10,199 bases of DNA from contig CAJWIB010000068.1 in NCBI GenBank assembly GCA_913041095.1, positions 1 to 10,199 on the forward strand. The letters are read 5' to 3'. This DNA is from an uncultured Rhodospirillaceae bacterium. GTDB lineage: Bacteria > Pseudomonadota > Alphaproteobacteria > Rhodospirillales > UBA2165. This document shows positions 1 to 6,866 of the stretch, piece after piece. The translations under genes were made by a program, and so were the position numbers. Within the stretch, counting starts at the first letter, position 1. The number at the start of each line of letters is the position of its first letter. A model generated the notes under the pieces. The model was not told where the DNA came from. It worked only from the letters and a program-made list of their open reading frames with translations, and searched no databases.

Positions 1-1799
1 TTAAGCTGCGGTAGAAGATGCCAGCCGGTATCGCTGTCGGCCACTACACCAATCTGAGAAAGTCTTGCGACCAGAGCCGCAGGTCCATTAACAAAATTAC
101 TCAGCGGCTCAGCACCGGAGGGCAGGGCAGGATTGTCCCCATTGTTTGGCAGATTGCGCCAATGTATTGGGGCGGCTTCATCGGTAGCGGCGCTCAAATC
201 ATCACCGAGTGCCGTGCCGAGTGCTCCTTCTAATCCAGATTCCACTGTTATGGCATCAATCAAGGGTGGCCACAAATCAGGATTACCGGTTTTGAGCAAT
301 TCTGCGAGCGCGCTTGCTTCGGCTTCAAGTTTTGCCGCTGTCGCCAAGGTTGTTTGTGCCTGCGATTGCGTTTCGGTGAGCCGGCGGGTTGCCTTGATGC
401 GGGCTTGCTCAGCGCTTTCAACTTGCGTGCGGGCTTGTTCCAAGGCGGTAGAAGCGTCTGATAATTTGGCTTCCATTGCCGCGATAGCAACGCGATCAAT
501 GGCTGCTTCTTCAAGTTGAAATATCTCTGCGGCCAGTTCTTCATTGCTATCACGCAGCCGCGCCAGGCGGGCTTCCAATTCAGCACGCCGCCGGGCTAGA
601 TCACTGCGCTGTGCTTCCTGGGCGGCAACCTGTTCGGTCAATTCACTTAAGCCATGTTCCTGTTGATCATACTCGCCGCGAATGCCAGCCAGTTTTTTCT
701 CTGCTTCATTAATCGCCGCTTCCTGGTCCTGCTCAATGCTGCTGATACGTTCGTTTTCTTCTGCCAGACTGCGCATTGCCGCGTTCGCATCTGCAGCCAG
801 ATTGCGCTCACGCTCCATGTCCTGGCCAACTTGTTCGAGCCGGGTTTCACACTCTTCCTGCGCCGCTGCAAGACGAGCCTCTTCCTCTTCCAGACTTTCT
901 TTAGCGAGAGTAAGGCGTTGCAAGGCCGCTGCGGCTTCTGCCTCCTTTTCACGCAGTTCAGGTAAATAACTTGCCGCCTCTGCTTGAACCACCGAAGCAG
1001 CAGAGGTAAGGCTGGTTGTTACCGTAACAGCGGCTTCGGCTTCGCTAAGCAATTCCCCGCTTTGATCCATCTCTAATGATACTACCGTCCAGCGGATCAG
1101 GAACAAGATCGCTTCGGCTTTGCGGATATGATCATTGAGATTGCGGTAGCGGGTGGCTTGGCGCACTTGCTTGCGCAGCGACAGCATCTGCGCTTCCAGT
1201 GTCACCATAATATCATCAAGGCGTTCAAGATTGGTTTCGGCACCGCGCAGCCTCAGTTCGGCCTCATGGCGGCGGGAATGGAGGCCGGATATGCCGGCGG
1301 CCTCTTCCAGCAGCTTGCGGCGTTGGGCTGGTTTGGCGGAAACGACTTCGCCGATCTGGCCTTGGCTAACCAGCGCCGTCGAGCGGGCGCCACTAGCGGC
1401 ATCGGCAAATAACAGATGAACATCGCGGGCGCGCACTTCCTTGGTATTAACCCGGTAGGTAGAACCCTTTTCCCGTTCAATCTTGCGGGTAACATCAAGC
1501 TCATCAGTCTCATTGAACTGTGACGGCGCTACCCGGTCTGAATTATCAAGCGCCAGGCCAACCTCGGCGATATTGCGCGCTGGCCGGTTGCGGGTGCCGG
1601 AGAAAATAACGTCATCCATCTCGCTGCCGCGCATCTGTTTGGCTGAGGTTTCACCCATCACCCACTTCAACGCCTCAACAAGGTTGGATTTACCACACCC
1701 GTTTGGCCCAACAACACCGGTTACACCCGGCTGAATATCCAATTCAGTTGGATCGACAAATGATTTAAATCCGGTAAGCTGTAACTTTGAAAATTGCAC
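1..1799 (-). CDS. smc: Chromosome segregation ATPase SMC, N-terminal part (gene continues past the left edge)
   Basis: SMC is the ATPase core of the condensin-like complex (with ScpA and ScpB) that compacts and separates new chromosomes. About 599 residues are present; the second coiled coil and the C-terminal ABC half are outside the window. The frame is open throughout. The start is a GTG directly preceded in frame by a TAA (1803-1805), so it cannot be extended. The N-terminal ABC half shows Walker A GPNGCGKS at residues 31-38, an 'FSGTRNR' segment near 66-72 and the Q-loop region (VSQGQIGEV) near 144-152. From about residue 190 to 500 the protein is a long Glu/Ala/Arg/Gln-rich coiled coil. 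A hinge begins near residue 505 (DLWPPLIDAI, then GLEGALGTALGDDL), the form seen in alphaproteobacterial SMC. It lies 30 bases downstream of dsbA on the same strand and may be cotranscribed. A purine-rich AAGGGGG (about 1811-1817) is a weak, distant ribosome site. Confidence 0.96.
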   Translation of the reverse strand, partial: MQFSKLQLTGFKSFVDPTELDIQPGVTGVVGPNGCGKSNLVEALKWVMGETSAKQMRGSEMDDVIFSGTRNRPARNIAEVGLALDNSDRVAPSQFNETDELDVTRKIEREKGSTYRVNTKEVRARDVHLLFADAASGARSTALVSQGQIGEVVSAKPAQRRKLLEEAAGISGLHSRRHEAELRLRGAETNLERLDDIMVTLEAQMLSLRKQVRQATRYRNLNDHIRKAEAILFLIRWTVVSLEMDQSGELLSEAEAAVTVTTSLTSAASVVQAEAASYLPELREKEAEAAAALQRLTLAKESLEEEEARLAAAQEECETRLEQVGQDMERERNLAADANAAMRSLAEENERISSIEQDQEAAINEAEKKLAGIRGEYDQQEHGLSELTEQVAAQEAQRSDLARRRAELEARLARLRDSNEELAAEIFQLEEAAIDRVAIAAMEAKLSDASTALEQARTQVESAEQARIKATRRLTETQSQAQTTLATAAKLEAEASALAELLKTGNPDLWPPLIDAITVESGLEGALGTALGDDLSAATDEAAPIHWRNLPNNGDNPALPSGAEPLSNFVNGPAALVARLSQIGVVADSDTGWHLLPQL

Positions 1800-1829
1800 G
1801 GGTTACCACACCCCCTTCAGTTATTAACT

Positions 1830-2495
1830 TTACTTCTTTTTGGTTTTTGCCAATTCAGCATCAAGAACTTTGCTGAACCGCTCGATCGATAAATGACCGT
1901 CGATGCGTTTGTCGTTCACGATAAATGTTGGTGTTGATTGAACTTTAAATTTCTTATCACCGTCATTGCGCATTTTCATTACGCCATCAAAGACGGTTTT
2001 ATTGCCGACGCAGGCTTGATAGGTTTCTTTAGAAATCCCGGCGAGCAGACCAATTTGCGATAAAGCAGCTGCTGGATCGGCAACTTTCGCCCAGTTTTGC
2101 TGAGTGCGATAAACAATGTCGACCACCGGAAAGTAGCGTTCTTTTGGCGCACATCTGGCCATCATCGCTGCCGCTAATGCCAAGCGGTCGAGAGGAAAAT
2201 CCCGATAGATAAATTTCACCTTACCAGTTTCGATATATTCCTTTTTAATCGCTGGATAGAGTCCGGCGTGAAAGGCGGCGCAGTGCGGGCAAGTCATTGA
2301 GGCATACTCAATGATCGTTACCGGTGCATCTGCTTTGCCAAGGATGCGCTCAGCTAAAATTTCTGACATCGGCGGCAGTTTCGCCGTCTGGGCATAGGCT
2401 TGCGCCGATACTATTCCCATAAACGTTAATCCGACCAAAATTCGGGCGATTCCCTGAAATCGCGATTTTTTTGTTTCTACTACATGCTTGGGCAA
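1830..2495 (-). CDS. DsbA-family periplasmic thiol:disulfide oxidoreductase
   Basis: This is a 221-residue thioredoxin-fold protein expected to introduce or shuffle disulfides in exported proteins. The N-terminus has a basic region (KK at 9-10, R12, R18), a hydrophobic stretch at about 19-30 and a probable signal-peptidase site after AQAYA (residues 31-35). The active site is C69-P-H-C72, as in DsbA. The cis-proline loop is S187-T-P-T190. Two further cysteines, C115 and C162, lie in the inserted helical domain; a second disulfide there is known in alphaproteobacterial DsbA proteins such as Wolbachia alpha-DsbA1. The start is TTG, set by a perfect AGGAGG five bases upstream; the nearby ATG at 2485 is in another frame and meets stops at once. 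The gene lies between DUF721 and smc on the same strand. The family is sure; whether it acts as oxidase or isomerase cannot be told from sequence. Confidence 0.93.
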   Translation of the reverse strand: MPKHVVETKKSRFQGIARILVGLTFMGIVSAQAYAQTAKLPPMSEILAERILGKADAPVTIIEYASMTCPHCAAFHAGLYPAIKKEYIETGKVKFIYRDFPLDRLALAAAMMARCAPKERYFPVVDIVYRTQQNWAKVADPAAALSQIGLLAGISKETYQACVGNKTVFDGVMKMRNDGDKKFKVQSTPTFIVNDKRIDGHLSIERFSKVLDAELAKTKKK

Positions 2496-2500
2496 AATTG

Positions 2501-2506
2501 CCTCCT
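2501..2506 (-). promoter_or_regulatory. Ribosome binding site that fixes the TTG start of the dsbA-like gene
   Basis: A perfect AGGAGG (minus strand) sits five bases before the TTG at 2495-2493. It is the strongest Shine-Dalgarno match noticed in the window and supports the non-ATG start. Confidence 0.8.
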
Positions 2507-2524
2507 AACTACTAGATGTTGATG

Positions 2525-2553
2525 AATATAAATGGCTCAGCTGTTTTCGACAA
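2525..2553 (-). promoter_or_regulatory. Putative sigma70-type promoter for dsbA (and perhaps smc)
   Basis: On the minus strand a TTGTCG (2553-2548) and a TATATT (2530-2525) are separated by exactly 17 bases, close to the alphaproteobacterial housekeeping consensus. The pair lies in the 192-base gap between DUF721 and dsbA, 30 bases before the start codon. It would give a short leader containing the AGGAGG site. Motif match only. Confidence 0.4.
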
Positions 2554-2687
2554 GCGATGATCGCAGCCAAATACACAATTAATTGGGGATAACTTTGCAA
2601 GAATCGATCCGATACCCCAGTCACAAGTACTTATATTCACAGTGATTTGAAAATGGGGTAATTATTGGGCGGAAATAAAGGCAGCAA

Positions 2688-3164
2688 TTAGTCACGTGTG
2701 GTGATTTCACTGCCGAGCGCACGTAGCACTTCTTTAAGTTCCGGGTCGCTGATCAGATTTAGACGTTCATCAAGCGCAGATTTCTCGGTCGGCGTTAATT
2801 CCCGTTTTTTGATCTCATGTTCTTGCGGTTTTTCCGGCAGGGTGCCCTGAATAATTTTGATAAAGGAAACCGCACGATAGCCAAAATAAGTATTGATACG
2901 TTCAAGCAATTGCGGCTCAAGGTGTAGTAACTCCAAAGCCAGTGCCGGGCTGTCAATGCGCAGATAAAGCGTGCCATTTCCCCTCTCACCTCGAGGATAG
3001 GTTATTTTTTCCGGGAAAGTATGCTGCGCTAATACCGAGCCCGTAATATTGGGCCAGTCGGCAATCATTGTGCCTTGACCAAAACCTCGCTTACCAAATA
3101 TTGGTCGTGTCAGTTTCCCTAAGATGGCGCTAATGCTGCGCGATTGATATCGACGGATGGTCAT
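2688..3164 (-). CDS. DUF721 (DciA-like) domain protein
   Basis: This is a 158-residue protein of the DUF721 family (PF05258). The family includes DciA, which helps load the replicative helicase in bacteria lacking DnaC or DnaI. The alphaproteobacterial members are little studied, so the role is inferred. Visible family features are the N-terminal 'SISAILGKLTRPIFGKRGF' region, the 'DWPNITGSVLAQHTFPEKI' stretch, a beta-rich 'GTLYLRI' segment and 'LEPQLLERINTYFGYRAV'. A charged C-terminal tail follows. The start at the ATG (3164) gives the usual family length and N-terminus (MTIRRYQSR). The frame stays open upstream to 3356, but that extension shows no family similarity and would run antisense over mutY. 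It is divergent from mutY with 104 bases between start codons and is followed by dsbA and smc. The ribosome site is weak. Confidence 0.88.
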   Translation of the reverse strand: MTIRRYQSRSISAILGKLTRPIFGKRGFGQGTMIADWPNITGSVLAQHTFPEKITYPRGERGNGTLYLRIDSPALALELLHLEPQLLERINTYFGYRAVSFIKIIQGTLPEKPQEHEIKKRELTPTEKSALDERLNLISDPELKEVLRALGSEITTRD

Positions 3165-3216
3165 TATTTTGCCGTTGCTGATCTTTAAACATTTCGCATT
3201 GCGATGTTGTTGCGAT

Positions 3217-3245
3217 ATGGTAAGCAGGAAAACACTTATCGACAA
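3217..3245 (-). promoter_or_regulatory. Putative sigma70-type promoter for the DUF721 gene
   Basis: In the 104-base divergent spacer, minus strand, TTGTCG (3245-3240) is followed after 17 bases by TACCAT (3222-3217). The -35 hexamer and spacing equal those proposed upstream of dsbA, and the -10 keeps the TAnnAT frame. It lies 53 bases before the ATG at 3164. No equally good match was found for mutY on the plus strand. Confidence 0.3.
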
Positions 3246-3268
3246 CCCAGTTAAGTAATTGCGGATAT

Positions 3269-4342
3269 ATGGTGGTAGCAAAGAGCACAGATATTTCGGC
3301 GCAAGTTTTACACTGGTATGACCGTCATCGGCGGCATTTACCTTGGCGGGCTGCACCAGGAGAACCTGCTGATCCTTATCAGGTCTGGCTAAGCGAGATT
3401 ATGTTGCAACAAACGACCGCCGCGACTGTCAAACCCTATTTCGTGAATTTTTTAGTGCGTTGGTCGGATGTCAAAGATTTAGCTGCCGCGCCATTGGATG
3501 ATGTTCTGCATGCTTGGCAGGGACTTGGTTATTATGCGCGGGCGCGCAATCTGCATAAATGCGCCAATATTATTGCGGCTGATTATGAAGGTGACTTTTC
3601 GAAATCGGAAAGTGACTTGTTAACCTTGCCCGGAATTGGCCCCTATACCGCCGCCGCAATTGCAGCAATTGCCTTTGGCCAGAAAGCGACGCCGGTTGAT
3701 GGCAATATAGAGCGGGTTATGGCGCGGCTAAATGCAATATCGGAACCCTTGCCGAAATCGAAACCCAAATTAAAAAAACTGGCTGTTCGATTTACCCCGG
3801 ATGAGCGTGCTGGAGATTATGCTCAGGCTTTGATGGATATTGGAGCGACAATTTGCACGCCTAAAAGTCCAAATTGCAATATTTGCCCCTTGATTGAGCT
3901 ATGCCGGGCAGTGGCGGTAGGCCAGGCTGAAAATCTGCCCCGGCGCGAAGCCAAAAAACCAAAACCGACCCGCCGTGGAACGGCTTTCTGGCTGGTCAAT
4001 TCACAAAGCGAGATACTGCTCCGGCGTCGTCCGGAAAACGGCTTGCTTGGCGGTATGATTGAAGTGCCGTCATCATCTTGGCTGGAAGGCGAAAGTGCTG
4101 GCGCAATTGCCAATGAAGAAGCACCGATACTAACCGATTGGGAGGCGTTACCCGGTATTGTTCGCCATACTTTTACGCATTTTCATTTAGAATTGGTCGT
4201 TGTCGTTGGACGTTGTTCAACTCAGGAGAAGACAATGGGGATTTGGTGCGGTGCAACTGAATTCGACCAGTACGCACTACCGACAGTGATGAAAAAAATA
4301 GTTGCGCACGCCCAAAAATACACAAAGAAACACACTCATTGA
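3269..4342 (+). CDS. mutY: A/G-specific adenine DNA glycosylase MutY
   Basis: MutY removes adenine mispaired with 8-oxoguanine, preventing G:C to T:A mutations in the base-excision GO repair system. The 357-residue protein has the full family layout. The N-terminal catalytic domain contains SEIMLQQT with the general acid E43, the GLGYYARARNL motif (86-95), a helix-hairpin-helix (LPGIGPYTAAAIAAIAFG, about 120-137) and the catalytic D144 in VDGN. The [4Fe-4S] ligands are C196, C203, C206 and C212 with the classic 6-2-5 spacing. A NUDIX-like C-terminal domain that recognises 8-oxoG runs from about 235, with FTHFHLEL at 302-309. The start is an ATG with only a weak ribosome site. It is divergent from DUF721 and converges with the carbamoyltransferase gene about 500 bases downstream. 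All key residues are intact, so it should be functional. Confidence 0.97.
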   Translation: MVVAKSTDISAQVLHWYDRHRRHLPWRAAPGEPADPYQVWLSEIMLQQTTAATVKPYFVNFLVRWSDVKDLAAAPLDDVLHAWQGLGYYARARNLHKCANIIAADYEGDFSKSESDLLTLPGIGPYTAAAIAAIAFGQKATPVDGNIERVMARLNAISEPLPKSKPKLKKLAVRFTPDERAGDYAQALMDIGATICTPKSPNCNICPLIELCRAVAVGQAENLPRREAKKPKPTRRGTAFWLVNSQSEILLRRRPENGLLGGMIEVPSSSWLEGESAGAIANEEAPILTDWEALPGIVRHTFTHFHLELVVVVGRCSTQEKTMGIWCGATEFDQYALPTVMKKIVAHAQKYTKKHTH

Positions 4343-4483
4343 AAGGTTGACTTAAGGCAGCTATTCTACGTCCTTTAAGAAGCGCCAATATGGTTTTTTT
4401 TGGTGTCGTCGAGTTGAATTAACCGTTCCCGCAACATAGGACTGATATGGATTATAAGGAGTTAGAGAGTTTGGCAGAGCGAA

Positions 4484-4559
4484 CTTGATGTATGCAAAAT
4501 CGGTTAAGCCGAGGGTCGGGAAAACCCGTTTGGGTCAGGGCACATCAAGCGCGTGCTTT
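4484..4559 (+). repeat. 8-base inverted repeat enclosing two mini-hairpins; possible structured RNA
   Basis: CTTGATGT (4484-4491) is exactly complementary to ACATCAAG (4552-4559). Between them lie two small hairpins: CGG-TTAAG-CCG (4501-4511) and CGGG-AAAA-CCCG (4517-4528). Together they could form a three-way-junction-like fold. It matches no RNA family known to me, and helices this short arise often by chance. Confidence 0.2.
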
Positions 4560-4662
4560 TGATTGGGACCCGATCCAGCGGATTGCATTAGGGCCAGCGG
4601 ACATCAATTACATAACCTCAATGAGTTCTCTATTAGCCAATAGCGGACATAGTTTGAATTAA
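4492..4662 (+). CDS. Doubtful 56-residue ORF, no recognised family
   Basis: An ATG-initiated frame of 56 codons ends in TAA. Its middle reads WVRAHQARAFDWDPIQRIA and it has no membrane segment or motif I recognise. A second ATG in the same frame at 4447, preceding an AAGGAG-like stretch, is cut off by a TGA at 4486-4488 just before this ORF. The frame might therefore be a broken longer gene or chance. It overlaps the possible RNA fold at 4484-4559. There is no good ribosome site at the right distance. Most likely non-coding. Confidence 0.12.
   Translation: MQNRLSRGSGKPVWVRAHQARAFDWDPIQRIALGPADINYITSMSSLLANSGHSLN
4596..4650. repeat. Short direct repeat AGCGGACAT, two copies
   Basis: AGCGGACAT occurs at 4596-4604 and again at 4642-4650, 46 bases apart, in the non-coding gap. 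Both copies have the same orientation. The spacing is too irregular for a CRISPR array and there are only two units. It may be a remnant of a dispersed intergenic repeat or coincidence. Confidence 0.3.
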
Positions 4663-4784
4663 ATTGGGTTTGCGGTAAATCAGTGATTTAGGAGTATTGA
4701 CTTTTCTTTTGACTGTAGCGCAACTTGGCGCAAATGGCATGTGACAATGTTCTACAATAATCGATGCTCTTTCCTGTTTCTCAA

Positions 4785-4812
4785 CAAATCTGCATCGGCA
4801 ATGAGAGATTTG
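4785..4812. repeat. Inverted repeat downstream of the carbamoyltransferase gene
   Basis: CAAATCT (4785-4791) and AGATTTG (4806-4812) can pair in a 7-base stem with a 14-base loop, inside which CAT and ATG could pair further. It starts 32 bases past the stop codon of the minus-strand carbamoyltransferase gene, so it could serve as a 3' stem. The stem is AT-rich and no T-tract follows on either strand, so it is not a typical intrinsic terminator. Confidence 0.2.
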
Positions 4813-4843
4813 CAGCTATTCTGGAGCAATTCAAAACAATGCA

Positions 4844-6676
4844 TTAATCCAACTTGAAAGCGTCTTTGTAATTGACTATGAGGGTAGGATCCTGATCTTC
4901 TTTATAGAGAATTAGATTGCCGATAATAAGAACTTCCATTTCGCAGCCCATAAAGCAATGGAATGCATCTTCCGGCGTACAGACTATTGGCTCTCCACGG
5001 ACATTAAAGCTGGTATTGGCGACAACTGGGCAACCGGTCAGTTCTTTAAATTTTGTCAACAAGGCATGGTATTTTGGATTTGTAACAGAGTTAACAGTTT
5101 GCACCCGCGCCGAATAATCGACATGAGTAACAGCGGGAATTTCAGACCGAACGACGTTGAGTTTTTTAATACCGAACAGCGCCTGTTCTTCGGCGTTCAT
5201 TTCTTTTTGCCGTTTTTTTGCCACCTCGGCGACCAGAAGCATATAGGGGCTCTCTGTATCCAAATCAAACCATTCGGCAACGTCTTCGAGGCGGACAGAT
5301 GGCGCAAACGGACGAAAGCTCTCACGATATTTAATCTTGAGATTCAATATTTTTTGCATTTCTGGTGAACGGGGATCGCCCAGGATTGAGCGACCACCCA
5401 AGGCGCGCGGGCCAAACTCCATCCGGCCCTGAAACCAGCCGATCGATTTGCCGTCTGCGAGAGCTTGAGCGGTTTTGTCTATAATACTGTCGACGTCCAG
5501 AGTTACAAAATTTGCGCCGATCGCAGTTAGGCGCCGCTGAATTTCAAGATCAGAGAATTCCGGACCGAGGTAAGAACCCTTCATACTATCCGTATTATTT
5601 GTACGGCGTGGCTTATCCTGGAAATGATGATAAGCACAAAGTGCGGCACCCAAAGCGCCGCCAGCATCACCTGCCGCCGGCTGGATCCAGATATTTTCAA
5701 AGGCTCCGTCCCGCAGAACTTTGCCATTGGCAACACAATTGAGGGCAACGCCACCGGCCAGACAGAGATTTTTTGCACCCGTTTCTTGAGCCAAAGAGCG
5801 AGTAAGGCGCTGTACAACTTCCTCAGTCACTGCTTGAATTGAAGCCGCGAGATCCATTTCCTTATTGGTTAGCCAGCCTTCGGATTTTGACGGCGGCCCA
5901 CCAAATAAGTTGTTGAATTTATCATTTGTCATCTTTAGGCCGGTACAGTAATCAAAATAGGATTGATCCAGTCGGAACGAGCCGTCGGCTTTAAGATCGA
6001 TTATATTGTCGAGGATAGTCTGGGCGTATTTCGGTTCACCATAGGGTGCCAAGCCCATCACTTTGTATTCGCCCGAATTAACTTTAAAGCCAGTATAATA
6101 GGTGAATGCCGAATAGAGCAGACCTAAAGAATGCGGGAAATGGAGCTCCTTGGTCACATTAAGTTTGTTCCCGGCGCCGATGGCGACCGAGGTTGTTGCC
6201 CATTCGCCGACGCCATCCATGGTAAGCACTAGAGCCTCCTCAAAAGGCGAAGGGTAAAAGGCGCTCGCTGCATGGCTTTGATGGTGCTCAGCAAACAACA
6301 GCTTGTTCTGCCAATCAAAGTCCGCATCGAATTTTTTAAACTCTTTTCTGAGCAAATCTTTTTGAAACAGCTTTTCCCGGAGCCAGATCGGCATCGCGAC
6401 ACGGAAAGATTTAAAGCCTTTGGGAGCGAATGAAACGTATGTTTCGAGGAGGCGTTCAAACTTTAAAAACGGTTTGTCGTAGAAGGCAGCTAAATCAATC
6501 TCGCTCATATTTGTTCCGGCGGCTGCCAAACAATAGGCAATTGCATTTTCTGGAAAACGCGCATCATGCTTAATTCTAGTAAATCGCTCTTCCTGAGCAG
6601 CTGCAAGGATTTCGCCGTCGTCGATGAGAGCCGCTGCGCTGTCATGATAAAGTGCTGATATGCCTAAAATACGCAA
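4844..6676 (-). CDS. O-carbamoyltransferase, NodU/TobZ/SxtI family
   Basis: Family enzymes transfer the carbamoyl group of carbamoyl phosphate, through a carbamoyl-adenylate made with ATP, to a hydroxyl of a sugar, antibiotic or toxin. The 610-residue protein is full length. The N-terminal Kae1-like ASKHA domain starts MRILGISALYHDSAAAL. It carries the metal/adenylate-binding HHQSHAASA at 131-139 and DGVGEW at 154-159, then SGEYKVMGLAPYG (201-213) and LAGGVALNCVANG (307-319). The C-terminal domain begins after a linker near 355-365. It has GRMEFGPRALGGRSILGDPR (417-436), RESFRPFAPS (451-460) and NTSFNVRGEPIV (554-565). The start is TTG; an open frame continues upstream, but TTG gives exactly the family N-terminus. 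It is the last gene of a unit with DUF5989 (13-base gap) and sxtJ, as in sxtI-sxtJ-sxtK. No other saxitoxin or nod genes are near, so the substrate is unknown. Confidence 0.93.
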   Translation of the reverse strand: MRILGISALYHDSAAALIDDGEILAAAQEERFTRIKHDARFPENAIAYCLAAAGTNMSEIDLAAFYDKPFLKFERLLETYVSFAPKGFKSFRVAMPIWLREKLFQKDLLRKEFKKFDADFDWQNKLLFAEHHQSHAASAFYPSPFEEALVLTMDGVGEWATTSVAIGAGNKLNVTKELHFPHSLGLLYSAFTYYTGFKVNSGEYKVMGLAPYGEPKYAQTILDNIIDLKADGSFRLDQSYFDYCTGLKMTNDKFNNLFGGPPSKSEGWLTNKEMDLAASIQAVTEEVVQRLTRSLAQETGAKNLCLAGGVALNCVANGKVLRDGAFENIWIQPAAGDAGGALGAALCAYHHFQDKPRRTNNTDSMKGSYLGPEFSDLEIQRRLTAIGANFVTLDVDSIIDKTAQALADGKSIGWFQGRMEFGPRALGGRSILGDPRSPEMQKILNLKIKYRESFRPFAPSVRLEDVAEWFDLDTESPYMLLVAEVAKKRQKEMNAEEQALFGIKKLNVVRSEIPAVTHVDYSARVQTVNSVTNPKYHALLTKFKELTGCPVVANTSFNVRGEPIVCTPEDAFHCFMGCEMEVLIIGNLILYKEDQDPTLIVNYKDAFKLD

Positions 6677-6689
6677 TTTATAAATATCT

Positions 6690-6839
6690 TTAAAAAATTG
6701 TATAAATAAATGGTGCCACGGCAGAGCCCTGGCTCAAAACAATGAGGCCACCAAAGATCGTCATCATGGCAATGATCGGTAAGAGCCAAAACTTTTTGCG
6801 AACTCTTAAAAATGACCAAAGTTCAAAAAGAAAGCCCAT
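6690..6839 (-). CDS. DUF5989 family (SxtK-like) small membrane protein
   Basis: This 49-residue protein starts MGFLFELWSFLRVRKKFWLL and ends QGSAVAPFIYTIF, which I recognise as the DUF5989 pattern: an amphipathic start, a basic RVRKK patch at 12-16, one membrane helix at about 18-36 and a conserved QGSAVAPFIY tail. The family is found beside carbamoyltransferases and SxtJ-like genes; the small SxtK of saxitoxin clusters is probably the same kind of protein. Its biochemical role is not established; a membrane anchor or partner of the transferase is an inference. The ATG has a good AGGAAAA site (6846-6852) six bases upstream. It lies 27 bases after the sxtJ-like gene and 13 before the carbamoyltransferase, so the three are very probably one transcript. 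Automated callers can miss it because of its size. Confidence 0.9.
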   Translation of the reverse strand: MGFLFELWSFLRVRKKFWLLPIIAMMTIFGGLIVLSQGSAVAPFIYTIF

Positions 6840-6845
6840 ATTATG

Positions 6846-6852
6846 TTTTCCT
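6846..6852 (-). promoter_or_regulatory. Ribosome binding site for the DUF5989 gene
   Basis: AGGAAAA on the minus strand lies six bases before the ATG at 6839. It supports translation of this very short gene. Confidence 0.6.
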
Positions 6853-6866
6853 AAATTTAAATAACT

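Larger units (their letters stand above)
4343..4843. other. Convergent intergenic gap of about 500 bases without a recognised gene
   Basis: This stretch separates the 3' ends of mutY and the carbamoyltransferase gene. No recognisable coding frame was found on either strand. It holds one short doubtful ORF (4492-4662), an 8-base inverted repeat closing a small foldable segment (4484-4559), a 9-base direct repeat (4596-4650) and a 7-base inverted repeat (4785-4812). A run of eight T at about 4393-4400 is not preceded by a convincing stem, so no standard rho-independent terminator was identified for either gene. It may be decayed sequence or carry small regulatory elements. Confidence 0.6.

Noticed and set aside
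133..519. Plus-strand Ser/Ala-rich open frame of 128 codons within smc
   Set aside because: It is antisense to the coiled-coil part of SMC; the low-complexity composition is what an Ala/Glu-rich coiled coil gives in reverse.
3165..3356. 64-residue N-terminal extension of the DUF721 frame upstream of the ATG at 3164
   Set aside because: It would overlap the 5' end of mutY in antisense for nearly 90 bases, shows no DUF721 similarity, and the ATG at 3164 restores the usual family length and N-terminus.
4596..4650. CRISPR-like repeat pair
   Set aside because: Only two 9-base copies with no further units and no cas genes.
4958..5368. Plus-strand 136-codon open frame within the carbamoyltransferase gene
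   Set aside because: It is antisense to a fully conserved part of the carbamoyltransferase and has no family features of its own.
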